Assembly: GCA_911728455.2 (NCBI GenBank)
Contig: OU452221.1
Location: 7,885,047-7,949,046, forward strand
DNA from: Marthasterias glacialis
Taxonomy: Eukaryota > Echinodermata > Asteroidea > Forcipulatida > Asteriidae
DNA: 64,000 bases
Direction of reading: 5' to 3'
How positions within the stretch are numbered: the first letter of the stretch is position 1; the number at the start of each line of letters is the position of its first letter. The translations under genes and the position numbers were made by a program. The notes beneath the pieces were generated by a model. That model was not told the origin of the DNA. It was given only the letters and a program-made list of their open reading frames with translations, and did not search any database. Below are positions 13,201-23,284 of the stretch, piece by piece.

Positions 13201-16200
13201 CAATTAACTTACAATTAAAATATACAGTCATATATATTATATTAAATACAATTTTAAAAAGATAACTTGAGTGAAGAAGACAAACAAGAATGGTGAAAGC
13301 AGCATTGAAAAAAGAGAACTGATGGACAAAAAATTAAAAAGGAAAAAAGAATGAATACAATTAAAAGGCAGATACAACTACAGGCAAGAGACAAGAGAGA
13401 TTTCTTCTCGTTTCATAATCACCATTCTGTTATTGGCGCTTGCGCTGTTGGATGTGTAATGAAATAAAATAAAAAATAAAATGTAAAAAGTTATGGTAAA
13501 TACTGGCAACTTCTTCAGTGACTTGACAATCAAAATTCTGCTGTCAACTGAAGTTTGCTATTAGCTGTCTCAATGTTACATTTATTTGTCTGGAACTTAA
13601 TTCATTCAAATTAGTTTTAAAAGCATGTTTTATTACTATTTCACAACAATTCTGAAAAGAAAATTTTATGAGAATGAAGTCCCACCAAAGAAAATCAAAA
13701 AGTGAAAACAACTTAATGAATTTTCAAATTGTGTTTATTACATACATTTTTTACATGTTGCCTTATAAAAGGTAAGTAGTTTTAATTTGTATTGACGATA
13801 AATTCATCTGCTGTTTTGTCCTTGGCTTAAAAGACTTGCAGCAGCGGATTTCCCTAAAGATCATTTCACTCACGTCTTCATTGATGAGGCTGGTCATGCA
13901 GTAGAACCAGAAGCCATCATAGCCCTGTCTAATCTCCTGAATCCAGAGAACATCAAAGGAGGTCAAGTGGTTCTGGCCGGTGACCCCAAGCAGCTTGGCC
14001 CCATCATTAGGTCACCATTAGCTATTGAGAATGGACTAGGTAAGATAAATGATAGGTCAAGGTAGAGATGGTTCAGCACTTTCTTTATAGTGATATTGTC
14101 AGCGGCGTAACTAGGGTAAAATTTTAGGGGGGCACAAGGGGGTCCACCATTTTTTCTAGGGGGGCACTTTTGGCAAAACTGTAGTTTCCATCTGTATCTT
14201 TTTAAACAAGCCCCTTTCAGCACTCTTGTTATGCCATTTACTATTTTTTTTGAAAATAGTCTAAAGTGGAGGTAAACAAAATACATTGTGGGTAAATACT
14301 ATTATAACACACCTCTCCCTGGTTCTTTATCCTGATTGGCTGAAACACGGTCACGTGGGGTGAACTAATATAGCCTATTGCATGAAATCTGCACCACCGT
14401 GAACTTGAGGCGTGTCAACGCACCGCACGCGCTTCATTTGGGGGAAATAGTTCGCAAAGCGGGAAATAGTTTCAAAAACCCAAAAACTATTGACTGGTAA
14501 ACAGCGCCCTCAAAAGGTTTACAATGCTTGTAACAGTTTACCGTTGTAAAACTGTGCGTCCTGAAAATATTTTTTTCACATGACATTTTAGACTGAGGTG
14601 TGTTATAAAACACATATGGACTGGCATTATTCGGGCAATAGTGCACGTCTATGCACCCCGAGGGCCTGTGAGTGACCAGAAGACGGTCCTATTTCCCTCG
14701 GCCTTCGACCTCGGGAAATAGGACCCTCTCCTGGTCACTCACAGGCCCTCGGGGTGCATAGACGTGCACTATTGTCCTCATTGCCAGTCCATATGTGTAT
14801 AATAGTTGGGGGGCTTAGTTATCCCACTGGAAATTGTTTGTGTTTGTTTGTTTGTTTGGTTGGTTTTTGTTTGTTTACCCATACACGGATGTATGTTAAC
14901 CACTGTATACTCATTACTGTCCGAGTCTTGTGAAAAAACATCCACAGGCATATTCCTCGGATGGGATTCAAACCCACAACCTTTGCCATTCTAGAGCAGA
15001 TATCTTAACCAACTAGATCACCGGGGTTGCCCGGCGCAGCTAGTGGCAGTTCTAATCCTGTATGTTAAGCAGCGGGTACCGCAACGATTTAACAGATGTT
15101 GAGAGAGAGGCAAATGGAAGTTTTATGAGGTGGGCTCTGTCCAACAGATGGACAAACTATGGTCTTGGTGATGATGATGGTGATGAATTTCAAACCACTG
15201 TTTTGGAGACTATTCACCATTTAATTAATTACGAACACTTTGCAACCCAAATAAAGCTGACATCTTACCATACAGAGCTGTCAAAATATTTTTTTAGACG
15301 AGTAAATAATCAGTAAATTTATTATGTTAAAATGTGCGAGGTTATCCATGTGTACATGTGGTATTGTTGTGTCTGTTTTTAGCCAGTTTGCCCTGTGTTC
15401 TAGTATTTGGTAGCCAGCTGATAAGTTTGCCTTACCTTTTACATCAGTGTGTTTGCTAACGAAGCAAGCTTAAAGCTGTGGCCAGAAGTTAAATTACTTT
15501 TGCCATGTTGTCCACAGGTCTGAGTATAATGATGAGCTGTATCAATAGTATGTCACCAAAAAGTGTTCTTGCACATTTTTTTCAGTAAAGTGTTCTGTCA
15601 TTCAGCACGTTTTCTTGCAACTTTCTTTTAGCAAATGTAAATGAATTATCTTTTTCCAAACCCAATAGAGCTGTCACTTTTGGAGCGTCACATGACCAGA
15701 TCTAAAATATACAAACGCAGCGAAGAAGAGCCCCACTATGACAACGGAGTCTTGACCAAGCTTTTGCGTAACTATCGATCCCACCCAGCCATCCTCAAAC
15801 TACCCAATCAGATGTTCTACGATAATGAGCTTGAGGTACATGCTGATGAGATGGAGCGGGAGTCATTGTGCAATTGGGAAAAATTACCCAACAAGGTAAG
15901 GCTGTAGAACTTTATAACCAGTTAGTCTGCCTTGTCAGTAGGCAATGATTTTACATTGCAACATTCTCCTTTGTCCATGTTGTGCAGCCTGATTCGAGGC
16001 TGTCCAAAAAAAATCCATGCTGCTCTTGACCAGCCCAAAAATCAAGACGAGGGGCAATTTTGATATGGGTCATTCCATGAAGGTGGAACGCTTGGGACAC
16101 CATTACATCATTACCACCTATGAAGCCTTTTCACCACTTCACTAGTCTACTTCGTCAATCTTGCTTTACATAGTATAAATTACACCAAACATGAATCATA

Positions 16201-19200
16201 AAAAGGTTTTACTTGATTACTGTGGTGTAAAATAAATGTGATACAGAGCCTGCACTGATGTAATGGCTAACGGGGACACCATAAGTGTCCCTGTTACATC
16301 GTGACATATATCCTTAATTTTCCATGTAAGAAATTATTTTTATGGATTTGGCATTAACTTTTTGTTGAATATTGTAAATTTGTTTATTACTTCCATAATA
16401 CTGAAAAAATCTGTTACAAGCATGGTGTCCCTGTTACATCGTTACCACGATTTTGTTCTAGAATATTAGCAAAAATATTAGGTAAGATGGTGTGAGGATT
16501 GACAAACATAAATTGAAATCAACATATTATTACAATAAAAATGATTATATTGAATGTCACAAATCGTGTCCCACCTTCATGGAATGACCCACATTCTCTT
16601 GGAGATCTTTTATGTAATTATTTTTCTGATAAGTTTTGTTTTGTGTTTTTTTTGTTCTTGTGTTCTTTAGAAATTCCCCATTGTATTCCATGGTGTGGAA
16701 GGGATAGATGAGCGAGAGGGTCACAGCCCATCCTTCTTCAACAAGAAAGAGATTGAGATTGTTGTAGAGTATGTTGAGAACCTACTGGGCAAGAGAGGTG
16801 GGAAGAAAATCAAAGAGACGGACATTGGGATCATCACTCCTTACCGACGCCAGGTAAATATTGTCACTGAGTTTGACCTATTGACCCCCTTGCTTGCACA
16901 TCACACGCAGCAGTGCCACGCTTACCTTTTTCGTGAGTCAATAGCATAGAAATAAGCCAGAGAACTGGTACTTCGCCGCCATTGCTGTCGTCTATGGCGC
17001 CCAAAATAGTGTACCCTTGACATGTCTCGGCTGTGCCGAAATGCATTCGGTTACCATCGCTTTGAATGCGTATGATAAAAAAAAAACGCATGGAATATGA
17101 ACACACGCACGGGGATTGCACAATGCACTTTCATGATTGTGCTGGACATGGGTGTGGGGATCACGCGTAGAAAACACACCATATTTTTCAGGCGTGCTAT
17201 TTTGATACGTTGTCTACCGTTTGTCAGGTTTTTCTGAGGGTACACTATGTGAGACACCATAAGGAATGATGCGGTTACACGGGGCGGTATAGGAAGTACC
17301 TGGTTTATTTCTATGATCAATAGGCATACACCGCGGCCCCCAAAATGTGCACTGCACTGTATAACACACAGTGACATTGACTACCAATATGGCGCAACCA
17401 AGATTATTGCGATGATGACGTCAGGTGGATTGGGTCTATAGTCAAATTTGATTGTAATTGAATTAGATTAATTGTGGTTTGTCACTCAAGCACCTGGATT
17501 TGTGTGTTTTTTCAACATGCTAGTTTTGCGGGAGAGGCTTTTGTAACTTAACCAACTACAAAAATAGAAATAGAAAATTGTTCAACGAGTCACAAGCACT
17601 AAAGTAGGATAAAAACCCAATTTCAAAATAATCTGATGTGCGAATGTATTTGAAAACTTAATTAAACAAGAGTCGAGAAAAGCAACTGAAAAAAAATGTA
17701 CCCAACTTAAAGGAAATATAAGCAGGTGGCAAGGAGGCAAGTTTAAAAAAACAAGTGCCACAGTACTAAACTATACAGAAAACCAAACTGTAAGCCCTGT
17801 AATGTGATGTCAGTTTTAGTAAATGGTTTTCAACTGAAAAGATTGAAATGATTTTACTATTCACAAAACAAAAACAAAAAAAAACCAATATGGTATCTAA
17901 TCCAAATCTCAAGTTGTATTCATATTTATAGCAGGTTGTTTATTTTTTAAAATCTATTTCATTAATTTTATTTTATTTTAAATTGGTACAAACCTTGTTA
18001 CCTTGGAAAGCTACAGGATCAGTAGTATACAAGAACAATCATTGGAGAAAAAAGTGGTGATGTCAGCATAGAATACTGTTACATTTTTATTTTATTTTCA
18101 CTTAGTTAAGGCGTTTTTGTGTGGATCATTTTGTGTTGAGGAATTCATTGTCTTACTGAATCTAAAATGACAGGTTCAAAAAATCAAGGAGGTCTTGAAG
18201 AAGCGTCACCATAGTGACATCAAGGTGGGGTCGGTTGAGGAGTTTCAAGGTCAAGAAAGACTGGTCATCATCGTCTCCACGGTACGCAGCACTAAGCCAG
18301 AACACATCCAGATGGACATTGACTTCCACCTAGGCTTTGTCAAGAACCCCAAGGTTTGTTCCAAACGTTTCCTTATTTGAGTTTTAAAAGAGTTGTAAGC
18401 AGCCCAGGGCCCAATTTCATAGTTGAAGTGCCATTAAATAAGAAGGGTTCCTTTTGGGGCTTAAGTACAGTGGGGATCAGGTTGGCTGAGTGGTTTCTTT
18501 CCCAGCCTTTCGCTTCTGTCGAACCTGTTTTTAGTACTGCCTCAGACTGGAACCTTGCATTTGGATTGGGTTTCCGTGGTCTTGGGGTTACCTCCCACAC
18601 CTAAAAGTGATCTTCAGCCCTCTGGGTAACAGTGCTGGATTCTTTTGAGAATTCCTTGGTTTCAATACCAGAAAGATTTAAGTAGTAAAACAATAAGAGT
18701 GTAATATAAGTTTTTTCTAGGTCGTTTTGGTTATTCTATTGTTCTATTTCTCACAAAATTAAAAGCTCCTCAAAACAGTCATTAAATTTTACTTGAGTAA
18801 GCAAATTCAATTGCGTGAGCAATAGTTCTTTTGCGTCATGCGATTAAAAAAGATAACCATTCAATTTAACAATCCACTCAAAATTCTAGAAGTCTCTAGC
18901 CGCATCAACTTAAAATCGAATGCCGATTGGCAGGCTAAAAAGAACAACTTACAGTAGCATAAGTGAATATAATGCTGGTTAAATTCAAATGCCTCAAATA
19001 AAGAGGCAAAATCGCTTTACTAAGAATGCATGGAAGTGAAATGGGCTTCTGTTATTGCCGAAAATGACTGGGAAAACCTACAATTAAAAAACAAAAAATC
19101 GACAAATATCAACCAAACCTGTAAATTCATTTATTTAAAAATTAATTTTAAAATGAATTGAACAAATTGAAAATGTCTAATATTTAATGTCTTATGTTTC

Positions 19201-20348
19201 CCTGCGACAGAGATTGAATGTTGCTGTCACACGAGCCAAGGCATTGTTGGTTTTGGTTGGTAACCCGTACATGCTGAACAAGGATCACAACTGGAGCATG
19301 TGAGTTGACTCATTTTGATTATTGATTCATGCAACAGTAACAATGGGAGACTAAGCACATACAAGCATTGTTATGGGATATGTGCTGTATGTATCTGGGA
19401 ACAATATTAATGTAGATCTGAGCTGAGAACTTCTAGGTTTCTTCAGTATTGCATTGAGAACAATGCTAATGTAAACTTTTTCTAGGTTTCTTTAGTATTT
19501 ATTGTATACTTTTTCTTCTAGGTTTCTTCAGTATTGCATTGAGAACAATGCTAATGTAGGATGTAACTTCGAAGAGGAAGAAGACGAACTAGAGGATAGT
19601 ATACAGAAGCTTGATCAAGTCAAGATTACTGCAGAATTAGGTAAGAGAATTGACCCTAACACTAAGTCCAAAAACCTCCTAAATCCTATTCAGGAAATTT
19701 TGTCCGACTTTGCTTCTCTTGGACAGGGCTTCTGTTCAGTATAAGTCTATTGTATATTGATGAGTTAGCTGCAACTGGTGCCAGGCTTATTCCCCTGTAG
19801 TCTTTGGTCAGGCTAAGGTTGCCCTTTTTAGGTCAGGGAACTATGCCCCTTCTTGCAAATGCGGCTGGTTTTTGTGCCAAGTCTAACATGAAGTTGCAAA
19901 GAGTCAAGAGATTAGCTTTGAACTTTTTTTCTGGGTATTTCGTCAAGTTTCTGTCATTTGGCAGCAGATTGTGCCACATCACCTTATAAACCCCTATACA
20001 AGGTGCTATATATAAGTGGGTCTCATAATTCAAAACTTAGAATATCTCTCTTAAATATAATAAATGCTTTGAGACGCCCAGAAATAAAGCGCCATACAGA
20101 ACTGATTATTAATGACAAATTTTCGTTTGAATTTTAATTTTCTGGGTGATCAGCTGTACTGCTGATTTTCCATCAAACTAGTTTTCAGATTACCCCCTCC
20201 CCCACCCCCTCCCTCTCTCCATTTGTTCTCACCTGATCAGACCAATAATCAATGTCTTTAATTTACAGTTGATAAGCAATCTGTAAATGGGATTGGAGTT
20301 AGTGCGGTTTCAGAGCAGCAAGATCCTGAGTGGCGGAGTGAGGTCTAG
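958..20348 (+). CDS. MOV10: MOV10-family SF1 RNA helicase, 19 exons visible, 5' end possibly incomplete
   Basis: Seen: exons 958-1242, 2517-2645, 3161-3258, 4202-4299, 5305-5450, 6652-6753, 7375-7531, 7792-7940, 9281-9466, 10595-10757, 11641-11814, 12285-12394, 13834-14039, 15669-15895, 16671-16853, 18174-18353, 19211-19299, 19522-19640 and 20269-20348. All have AG/GT borders and all phases agree, giving one open frame of about 959 residues ending in TAG. Human MOV10 is about 1,000 residues. Family knowledge: MOV10 is a 5'-to-3' RNA helicase of the UPF1-like SF1 group, linked to RNA decay, small-RNA silencing and restriction of retroelements, acting in cytoplasmic granules. The C-terminal PEWRSEV matches the MOV10 rather than the MOV10L1 ending. 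Odd points are an N-terminal zinc finger and duplicated exon pieces at 11445 and 19431. The start is uncertain: exon 1 begins with one base of a split codon, so either ATG 980 or an upstream exon supplies the initiator. Confidence 0.95.
1700..1935 (-). mobile_element. tRNA-derived SINE, family S2 (long type)
   Basis: On the minus strand a B-box-like GGGTTCGAATCCTGG is followed by the body CACCTTGTGTCCTTGAGCAA and CTTCTCTCCACCCGG. It matches copies at 35945, 38195, 43235, 45895 and 61255. Confidence 0.75.
2517..6753 (+). CDS. MOV10: MOV10 exons 2-6: N-terminal non-helicase region
   Basis: Five short exons (2517-2645, 3161-3258, 4202-4299, 5305-5450, 6652-6753) encode residues about 96-286. 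They align by eye with the MOV10 N-terminal beta-rich region: a strand-rich stretch ending FHITVRNN, then [11 protein letters not shown], then [17 protein letters not shown], then [13 protein letters not shown], then the linker [12 protein letters not shown] that precedes the 1B-domain helix. Exon 4 was found only through phase (it needs GG after a phase-1 donor and leaves phase 0) and has a weak pyrimidine tract. The introns carry a SINE at 2672, a foldback at 5556 and otherwise AT-rich unique sequence. This region is divergent in the family; function is probably RNA or partner binding, which is inference. Confidence 0.88.
2672..2925 (+). mobile_element. tRNA-derived SINE, family S3
   Basis: A-box-like GTTGGCTTGGTGGTTTC and B-box-like GGTTCAAATCCCT are followed by a body shared with 12957-13118 and 18470-18690 (TTGGGTTTTTAGTCC, CCTCCCACATCTAAAA). 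Confidence 0.75.
5556..5727. repeat. Near-perfect foldback element, about 170 bp
   Basis: GGGAATAACAGTGCGAGGAC at the left is answered by GTCCTCGCACTGTTATTCCC at the right. The arms run almost to the centre (GTTAACGACC / GGTCGTTAAC). It sits about 100 bp past MOV10 exon 5. Transcripts could form a long hairpin. Confidence 0.9.
7375..9466 (+). CDS. MOV10: MOV10 exons 7-9: stalk and beta-barrel (1B-like) segment
   Basis: Exons 7375-7531, 7792-7940 and 9281-9466 encode residues about 286-450. Recognisable MOV10 signatures are [20 protein letters not shown] with VDIRRYDLE after it, then [18 protein letters not shown], then [17 protein letters not shown], then [18 protein letters not shown]. In UPF1-like helicases this block forms the helical stalk and the regulatory 1B barrel that contacts RNA in front of RecA1. 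Donors and acceptors are canonical: exon 7 leaves phase 0, exons 8 and 9 leave phase 2. The 1.3-kb intron between exons 8 and 9 contains one copy of a three-copy dispersed repeat (8180-8790). Confidence 0.94.
8180..8790 (+). repeat. Three-copy dispersed repeat, copy 1
   Basis: Shares long stretches with 27040-27490 and 51300-51890, for example TTATTGTGTAATCCCCGATT, AATTACGAGACATCGAGAGG and TTTGACATTTTCTCGG. The 132-codon open frame here has no counterpart in the other copies, so it is not treated as a gene. The element type is unknown. Confidence 0.7.
9525..9720 (-). mobile_element. tRNA-derived SINE, family S4
   Basis: On the minus strand GGTGGTCTAGCGGTTGAGGC (A box) and GTGGGTTTGAATCCCACC (B box) resemble a tRNA head. 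The body CAGTATGCCTGTTGATTTTT is shared with the copy at 14885-15080. Confidence 0.75.
10595..14039 (+). CDS. MOV10: MOV10 exons 10-13: RecA1 domain with Walker A and DEAG box
   Basis: Exons 10595-10757, 11641-11814, 12285-12394 and 13834-14039. The Q-motif region [20 protein letters not shown] leads into Walker A GPPGTGKT (10707-10730). Exon 11 carries motif Ia, [16 protein letters not shown]. Exon 12 ends [11 protein letters not shown]. Exon 13 carries the Walker B/DEAG box (13883-13894) in [13 protein letters not shown] and motif [11 protein letters not shown]. All ATP-binding residues expected for an active SF1B helicase are present. The intron between exons 10 and 11 holds a LINE tail and a decayed duplicate of exon 11. 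The intron between exons 12 and 13 holds an inverted pair of SINEs. Confidence 0.97.
10956..11192 (+). mobile_element. LINE fragment: C-terminal end of a non-LTR reverse transcriptase
   Basis: The frame 10983-11190 reads [20 protein letters not shown], then [11 protein letters not shown] and [14 protein letters not shown] before a stop. This is the arrangement seen at the C-terminus of CR1/jockey-type LINE proteins (an xxxL-xx-RR segment after the thumb region). It is a degraded fragment in the MOV10 intron, same strand as the gene. Confidence 0.6.
11280..11375. repeat. Short inverted repeat, related to 32510-32600
   Basis: GGTTTGGGTAAATTTGTCTG with TATACACCCAGACCAAACAG recurs at 32510-32600 in the opposite order (TGGTTTGGGTGTATACAGAC with AAATTTACCCAAACC). 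The two are copies of a small foldback element. Confidence 0.6.
11445..11538 (+). pseudogene. Decayed duplicate of MOV10 exon 11
   Basis: A CAG acceptor at 11442-11444 is followed by 75 bp closely matching exon 11: [11 protein letters not shown] here versus [11 protein letters not shown] in the true exon, and SATDLIAK in both. The motif Ia core APSN has become YPFI and a TGA follows at 11536-11538. No good donor precedes the stop. Inclusion after exon 10 would truncate MOV10 inside RecA1. Confidence 0.85.
11930..12210 (-). mobile_element. Degraded SINE, family S2
   Basis: CAGAAACACCGGGGTAAACC, GGGTTCTTTTACATGC and GGACAAAGCAATTAT match, on the minus strand, the body of the S2 copy at 35945-36260. 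The tRNA-like head is degraded. Confidence 0.6.
12456..12645 (-). mobile_element. tRNA-derived SINE, family S1, minus copy of an inverted pair
   Basis: On the minus strand the head is GGCTGGATAGCTCAGTTGGT, followed by a B box and then a tail CTTTGTTCACC...GTCAGTTTCCC. It faces a second copy at 12646-12775, so the two heads form an inverted repeat in MOV10 intron 12. Confidence 0.85.
12646..12775 (+). mobile_element. tRNA-derived SINE, family S1, plus copy of an inverted pair
   Basis: The head GGCTGGATAGCTCGGTTGGT, B box GCAGGTTCATATCC and GTTCCAGTC give a cloverleaf-like outline (acceptor GGCTGGA with TCCAGTC), then the tail CAATTTTTCTTTGTTCACCC. The anticodon arm is imperfect, so it is not annotated as a tRNA gene. 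Confidence 0.85.
12957..13118 (+). mobile_element. tRNA-derived SINE, family S3
   Basis: GGTTGGCTCAGTGGTTTCC and CAGTTCGAAATCCCGG, followed by TTTTTCAGTCCCTACCTGAT and CCTCCCACTTCTAAAACTGA, match the copies at 2672 and 18470. Confidence 0.8.
14297..14612. repeat. TIR element abutting a foldback
   Basis: CTATTATAACACACCTC at 14299 is answered by GAGGTGTGTTATAA at 14596. The interior is non-coding. The right end touches the foldback at 14611. Confidence 0.65.
14611..14807. repeat. Near-perfect foldback element, about 195 bp
   Basis: CACATATGGACTGGCA opens and TGCCAGTCCATATGTG closes. The inner arms GTGCACGTCTATGCACCCCG and CGGGGTGCATAGACGTGCAC are exact complements. Confidence 0.9.
14885..15080 (-). 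mobile_element. tRNA-derived SINE, family S4
   Basis: On the minus strand GTGATCTAGTTGGTTAAGAT and GGTTGTGGGTTTGAATCCCA form the tRNA-like head, with the same body as 9525-9720 (TGCCTGTGGATG, ACTCGGACAGTAATGAG). Confidence 0.75.
15669..19299 (+). CDS. MOV10: MOV10 exons 14-17: RecA2 domain
   Basis: Exons 15669-15895, 16671-16853, 18174-18353 and 19211-19299 encode residues about 668-894. They carry [12 protein letters not shown] (motif IV region), [29 protein letters not shown] (the conserved TPYR), [12 protein letters not shown] (motif V), IVSTVRS, and [13 protein letters not shown] with VGNP after it (motif VI, arginine finger). All family-invariant residues that I can check are intact, so the helicase is predicted to be catalytically competent. 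The introns carry a 16064-16591 element and a ~590-bp TIR element (16867-17455). Confidence 0.97.
16064..16591. mobile_element. Non-autonomous TIR element, family 'TTACATC', copy 1
   Basis: TIRs ATGGGTCATTCCATGAAGGT and ACCTTCATGGAATGACCCA bound 528 bp. The inside carries GTGTCCCTGTTACATCG twice. The shorter relative at 35459-35894 has the same ends and core phrase. Confidence 0.8.
16867..17455. repeat. Probable TIR/foldback element, about 590 bp
   Basis: CTGAGTTTGACCTATTGACC at the left resembles the complement of GGGTCTATAGTCAAATTTGA at the right. Inside, CATAGAAATAAGCCAG and CTGGTTTATTTCTATG form a second inverted pair. The ORFs inside show no family. Confidence 0.6.
18470..18690 (+). mobile_element. 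tRNA-derived SINE, family S3
   Basis: CAGGTTGGCTGAGTGGTTTC head and TTGGATTGGGTTTCCGTGG body, with the end TTCCTTGGTTTCAATACCAG shared with the copy at 2672-2925. Confidence 0.75.
19431..19521 (+). repeat. Tandem copies of the MOV10 exon 18 acceptor region
   Basis: TTCTAGGTTTCTTCAGTATT at 19431 continues for 43 bp identical to the true exon start at 19515. A shorter copy lies at 19480-19500. Splicing to the first copy would read [12 protein letters not shown] and stop within six further codons. Confidence 0.85.
19522..20348 (+). CDS. MOV10: MOV10 exons 18-19: C-terminal tail
   Basis: Exon 18 (19522-19640) continues after NWSM with [14 protein letters not shown], matching the end of RecA2, followed by an acidic run (EEEEDELED). 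Exon 19 (20269-20348) ends [10 protein letters not shown] and TAG; the PEWR-x-E-[LV] ending is a MOV10 hallmark. Two degenerate copies of the exon 18 acceptor region sit just upstream (19431 and 19480). Using the first would add about 16 residues and then a stop. The 3' UTR follows, with AATAAA at 20740 and 20759 as candidate poly(A) signals. Confidence 0.93.
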
Positions 20349-20739
20349 ATCAAACTCTATGTGATTCCTGTTCATGGAGTACAACCATCTTGATGGTCAC
20401 ACAGTGCCTAGGGATTCATGGATTTCAATTAACAGTTGTTTTCAAGCTTTTGAGGTGCACTTCTTTTTCAAAAATTATTTTACTATATTTTTTGTCTGCT
20501 ATGATTTTCCTTTAGAACAAAAAGATTAATTTTTGCAATATATTAAGAACTTTTTAAATTACTAGCAAGAAAGAAACCCACCCTAGGAGCAAGTCCCACC
20601 TTGTTGAGTTAATTTTTATTAAATGGTTACACCTAAATATTAATAATTTAAAAAAAAACTCAATGATGACACTTTTAGAGCAAAAAACGTGAACACAGTG
20701 AGTGAGGAACACTGTGCATGCCATATAATACAAAAGTGA

Positions 20740-20764
20740 AATAAACAAACGACTCAGAAATAAA
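20740..20764 (+). terminator. Candidate poly(A) signals for MOV10
   Basis: AATAAA occurs at 20740-20745 and 20759-20764, about 400 bp past the MOV10 stop. The sequence is AT-rich, so chance occurrence is possible. No transcript evidence is available. Confidence 0.3.
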
Positions 20765-21117
20765 CGATTATATTTTAAAATAAACCAACTACAGACAGAA
20801 ACAATCCGAATTTCTGAACCTACAAGTCATTGGCCGGTTGACTGCTGACTGGTTGGTTATAATAGACCTTTCTATTGTTGATAAACAAACCGTGCTGGTT
20901 GGCATGGATGGCCAAATGCAAGTCTTGTTGACAGACGTTGTGATCAAATTCAACATTTTTGCAAACCTTTTTTTTGAAAGAAAATACATCCCATTATTGG
21001 TTGTTTTGTTTTCAACAAATTTTAAACAATTTTTGAATAACCCGTAGTTTCTCCATCTTGGTTGGCAAAAACTCGGGCTGTGACGTTGCAAAAGAAAGGT
21101 CTATATCAGGTTGCGTG

Positions 21118-21271
21118 CAACACTTTTTGTGACTTCTTAATGGTTGTTACGCTGTGCGCAACCTCTGGTCTAGACGAATAATTGAAGGGCCTTGAAGCGC
21201 GCTCTCTATTCTTCTAGACCAGAGGTTGCACGCAACGTAATAACCAATAAATAAGTCACGAAAAGTGTTAC
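21118..21271. repeat. Foldback element
   Basis: CAACACTTTTTGTGACTT and GCGCAACCTCTGGTCTAGA at the left pair with TCTAGACCAGAGGTTGC and AAGTCACGAAAAGTGTT at the right, around a centre near 21190. Confidence 0.85.
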
Positions 21272-22189
21272 TCGTGACCTAATATTACAATTAACCATAC
21301 TAGCGGGGATAATTTAAATTGAGCGGTTACACCTAAATATTGGACTTGTGAAATATTATAGAGGCCTAATATCCATCCCTGATGGTCTCTTCGTAATGCA
21401 CTATCGATGATCTGATGATGAGTATTTACACAATGACCATGTGACAACAAGTTTGTGATGTTATCAGATCACCATAGCACTTCCCAGTTCTCGGAAGGAC
21501 CCAAGTGTATTTCTATTGGAACGACCGTATAAACATGACACACACAATTGTTGACCCCATAATCGAGGACGTCTCTTTGTTCTCACTTTGCTTGGACTTA
21601 TGAACTTATAGCAAAGTCATCATTTGTTTCGTACACGTCAACCCTGTTGGTTTCATAAACATGCCAGAACACCCGGAACCCTTTTGTTACAAACAAAGGT
21701 TATTTATAAACAATGGTTATGTATAAATAATTGTTATATTAAAAATGGTTATATATAAATAATTTGTTTTTTTTATTATAAAAAATTGTTATATATTTGA
21801 ATAATGATTATATATTTAAATAATAATATAGTAAAATATTTGTGTAATGGCTTCCTTCCACCACACTGAAATCTTTTGTGTGCACTTTGACCTTGTATTA
21901 GAGAAACTACATGTAAAATTATTTGTCAGTGACTATATTTTATGCTGATATCGAATGTGGTTTGAATGTGCGAGCCTATGCTATGATTAGCCAGTCACAA
22001 TTGGTTAATCGCTCAATCGGACACACATTGTTTTTTAGTGTAAAACCAATACTTTGGGTTGCATGCTTATTGTTTAGATGTTCGACTAAAAACTTTTCGT
22101 TGCATATTGTAAATTCCGGGTGGCAGACATTTATTAAAGGCGAGCCACAAAGAGGATTATGTATATCTTGCCACTGAGTGTGATACCTT

Positions 22190-22450
22190 TATCAATTGAC
22201 TTTGAGCTTTAAAGCCCAAGCTCAACATTGGTGAAGTGTCTGTAAATGCTTTCATTCTTTGCACATATCAAGATATATGTGTAATAAAACCAACCTGTGA
22301 AAATGTCAGCTCATTCTGTTGTTTAACTTGCGAGAAAACGGTAAAAATGCATTCAGCAATTTTGTACACATTCTAAGGCAAAGTTTTGGTCTCAGATGAG
22401 ACGAAAATTGATTTTGGATGTTATATCGTTAATTATTCAAAAACGATAAC
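22190..22450. repeat. Dispersed repeat related to 42997-43165
   Basis: AAAGCCCAAGCTCAACATTG, TCAGATGAGACGAAAATTG and CGATAACACTTCAGGCAGAA recur in variant form at 42997-43165. More diverged relatives appear at 3860-4000 and 45090-45330 (GGGGTCTTCAA..., CTTTGACA). The element type is unknown. Confidence 0.5.
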
Positions 22451-23051
22451 ACTTCAGGCAGAAATATTACTAAAGTTTTCTACCGTCATTTTTTTCTTAC
22501 CAATGTTGAAATGGGACTTTAAAATAGAATTGAGTATTCAATGTCAATCCATATGTTATTTGATTCCATAAGAAGACTTTGCAGTGGCAAGTATTTGTGG
22601 ATTTTTAGGTTAACGTTTCAGTAGTTAACTGTAAAGAAACACTACCAGGAAGACGTAAATAAACAGATCGATACATAAAATATGTTATGAAGAGATGGCC
22701 ATTAAATGATGGTCTGTTTTCGTTTTGTTGTTGTTTTGTTGTTTTTTTTCAATTTGCTACGGTAATTTCCAGTGTGTCGATCACACACACACCCATTTTT
22801 GCGGCGGTTTGTTTTCCACATCAGATTTACTCTTTACGACGAGTGTTTCTGTCACTATGAAAGCTTACTAATGAAAAGACAGATTATGAAAACTGAAATC
22901 ATCATGTTTACATGGTGTGGGTTGCTGAAGACAGTTTTTATGACGGACACACCAGGCATGAGGAGCTCTCCTCTTCTTGCAAATGAAACCGAAGCACAAA
23001 GATGGTCAGAACTCAGGGTGAGTGTTGAACGGCCACTGCCTTGTCACAGCA

Positions 23052-23270
23052 TCAACTTCTTTTAGGCCCTGGCCCCCCCCCCCCATTTGGTGGGCAATGG
23101 AGTGGGTAATCATTGATTACATGGTCAGCTGTCTGCTGCTCTGTCCCCCAGTCACAAGCTGGATTCTCAGCGAGGTTCCACATTATACATGTTGGCGTTA
23201 AAGCACTGACGCCAGTCCGCAGAGTTTCACCCATTGCCAACGCGCATGGTCAGAAGTCTTAACGTGCTCA
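23052..23270 (-). mobile_element. LINE fragment: end of an RTE/CR1-like reverse transcriptase
   Basis: The minus frame reads LRTGVSALTPTCIMWNLAEN, then ACDWGTEQQTADHVINDYPL and HCPPNG. This cysteine-bearing C-terminal signature (C-x-C/W-G...QTADHV...CP) is typical of non-LTR elements with a zinc-knuckle-like end. The fragment is degraded. Confidence 0.6.
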
Positions 23271-23284
23271 AACACCTACCACGA

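Noticed and set aside
958-20348. MOV10L1 as identity of the helicase
   Set aside because: The C-terminal PEWRSEV and the N-terminal segments fit MOV10 better; MOV10L1 would be expected to differ at the C-terminus. A search could still revise this.
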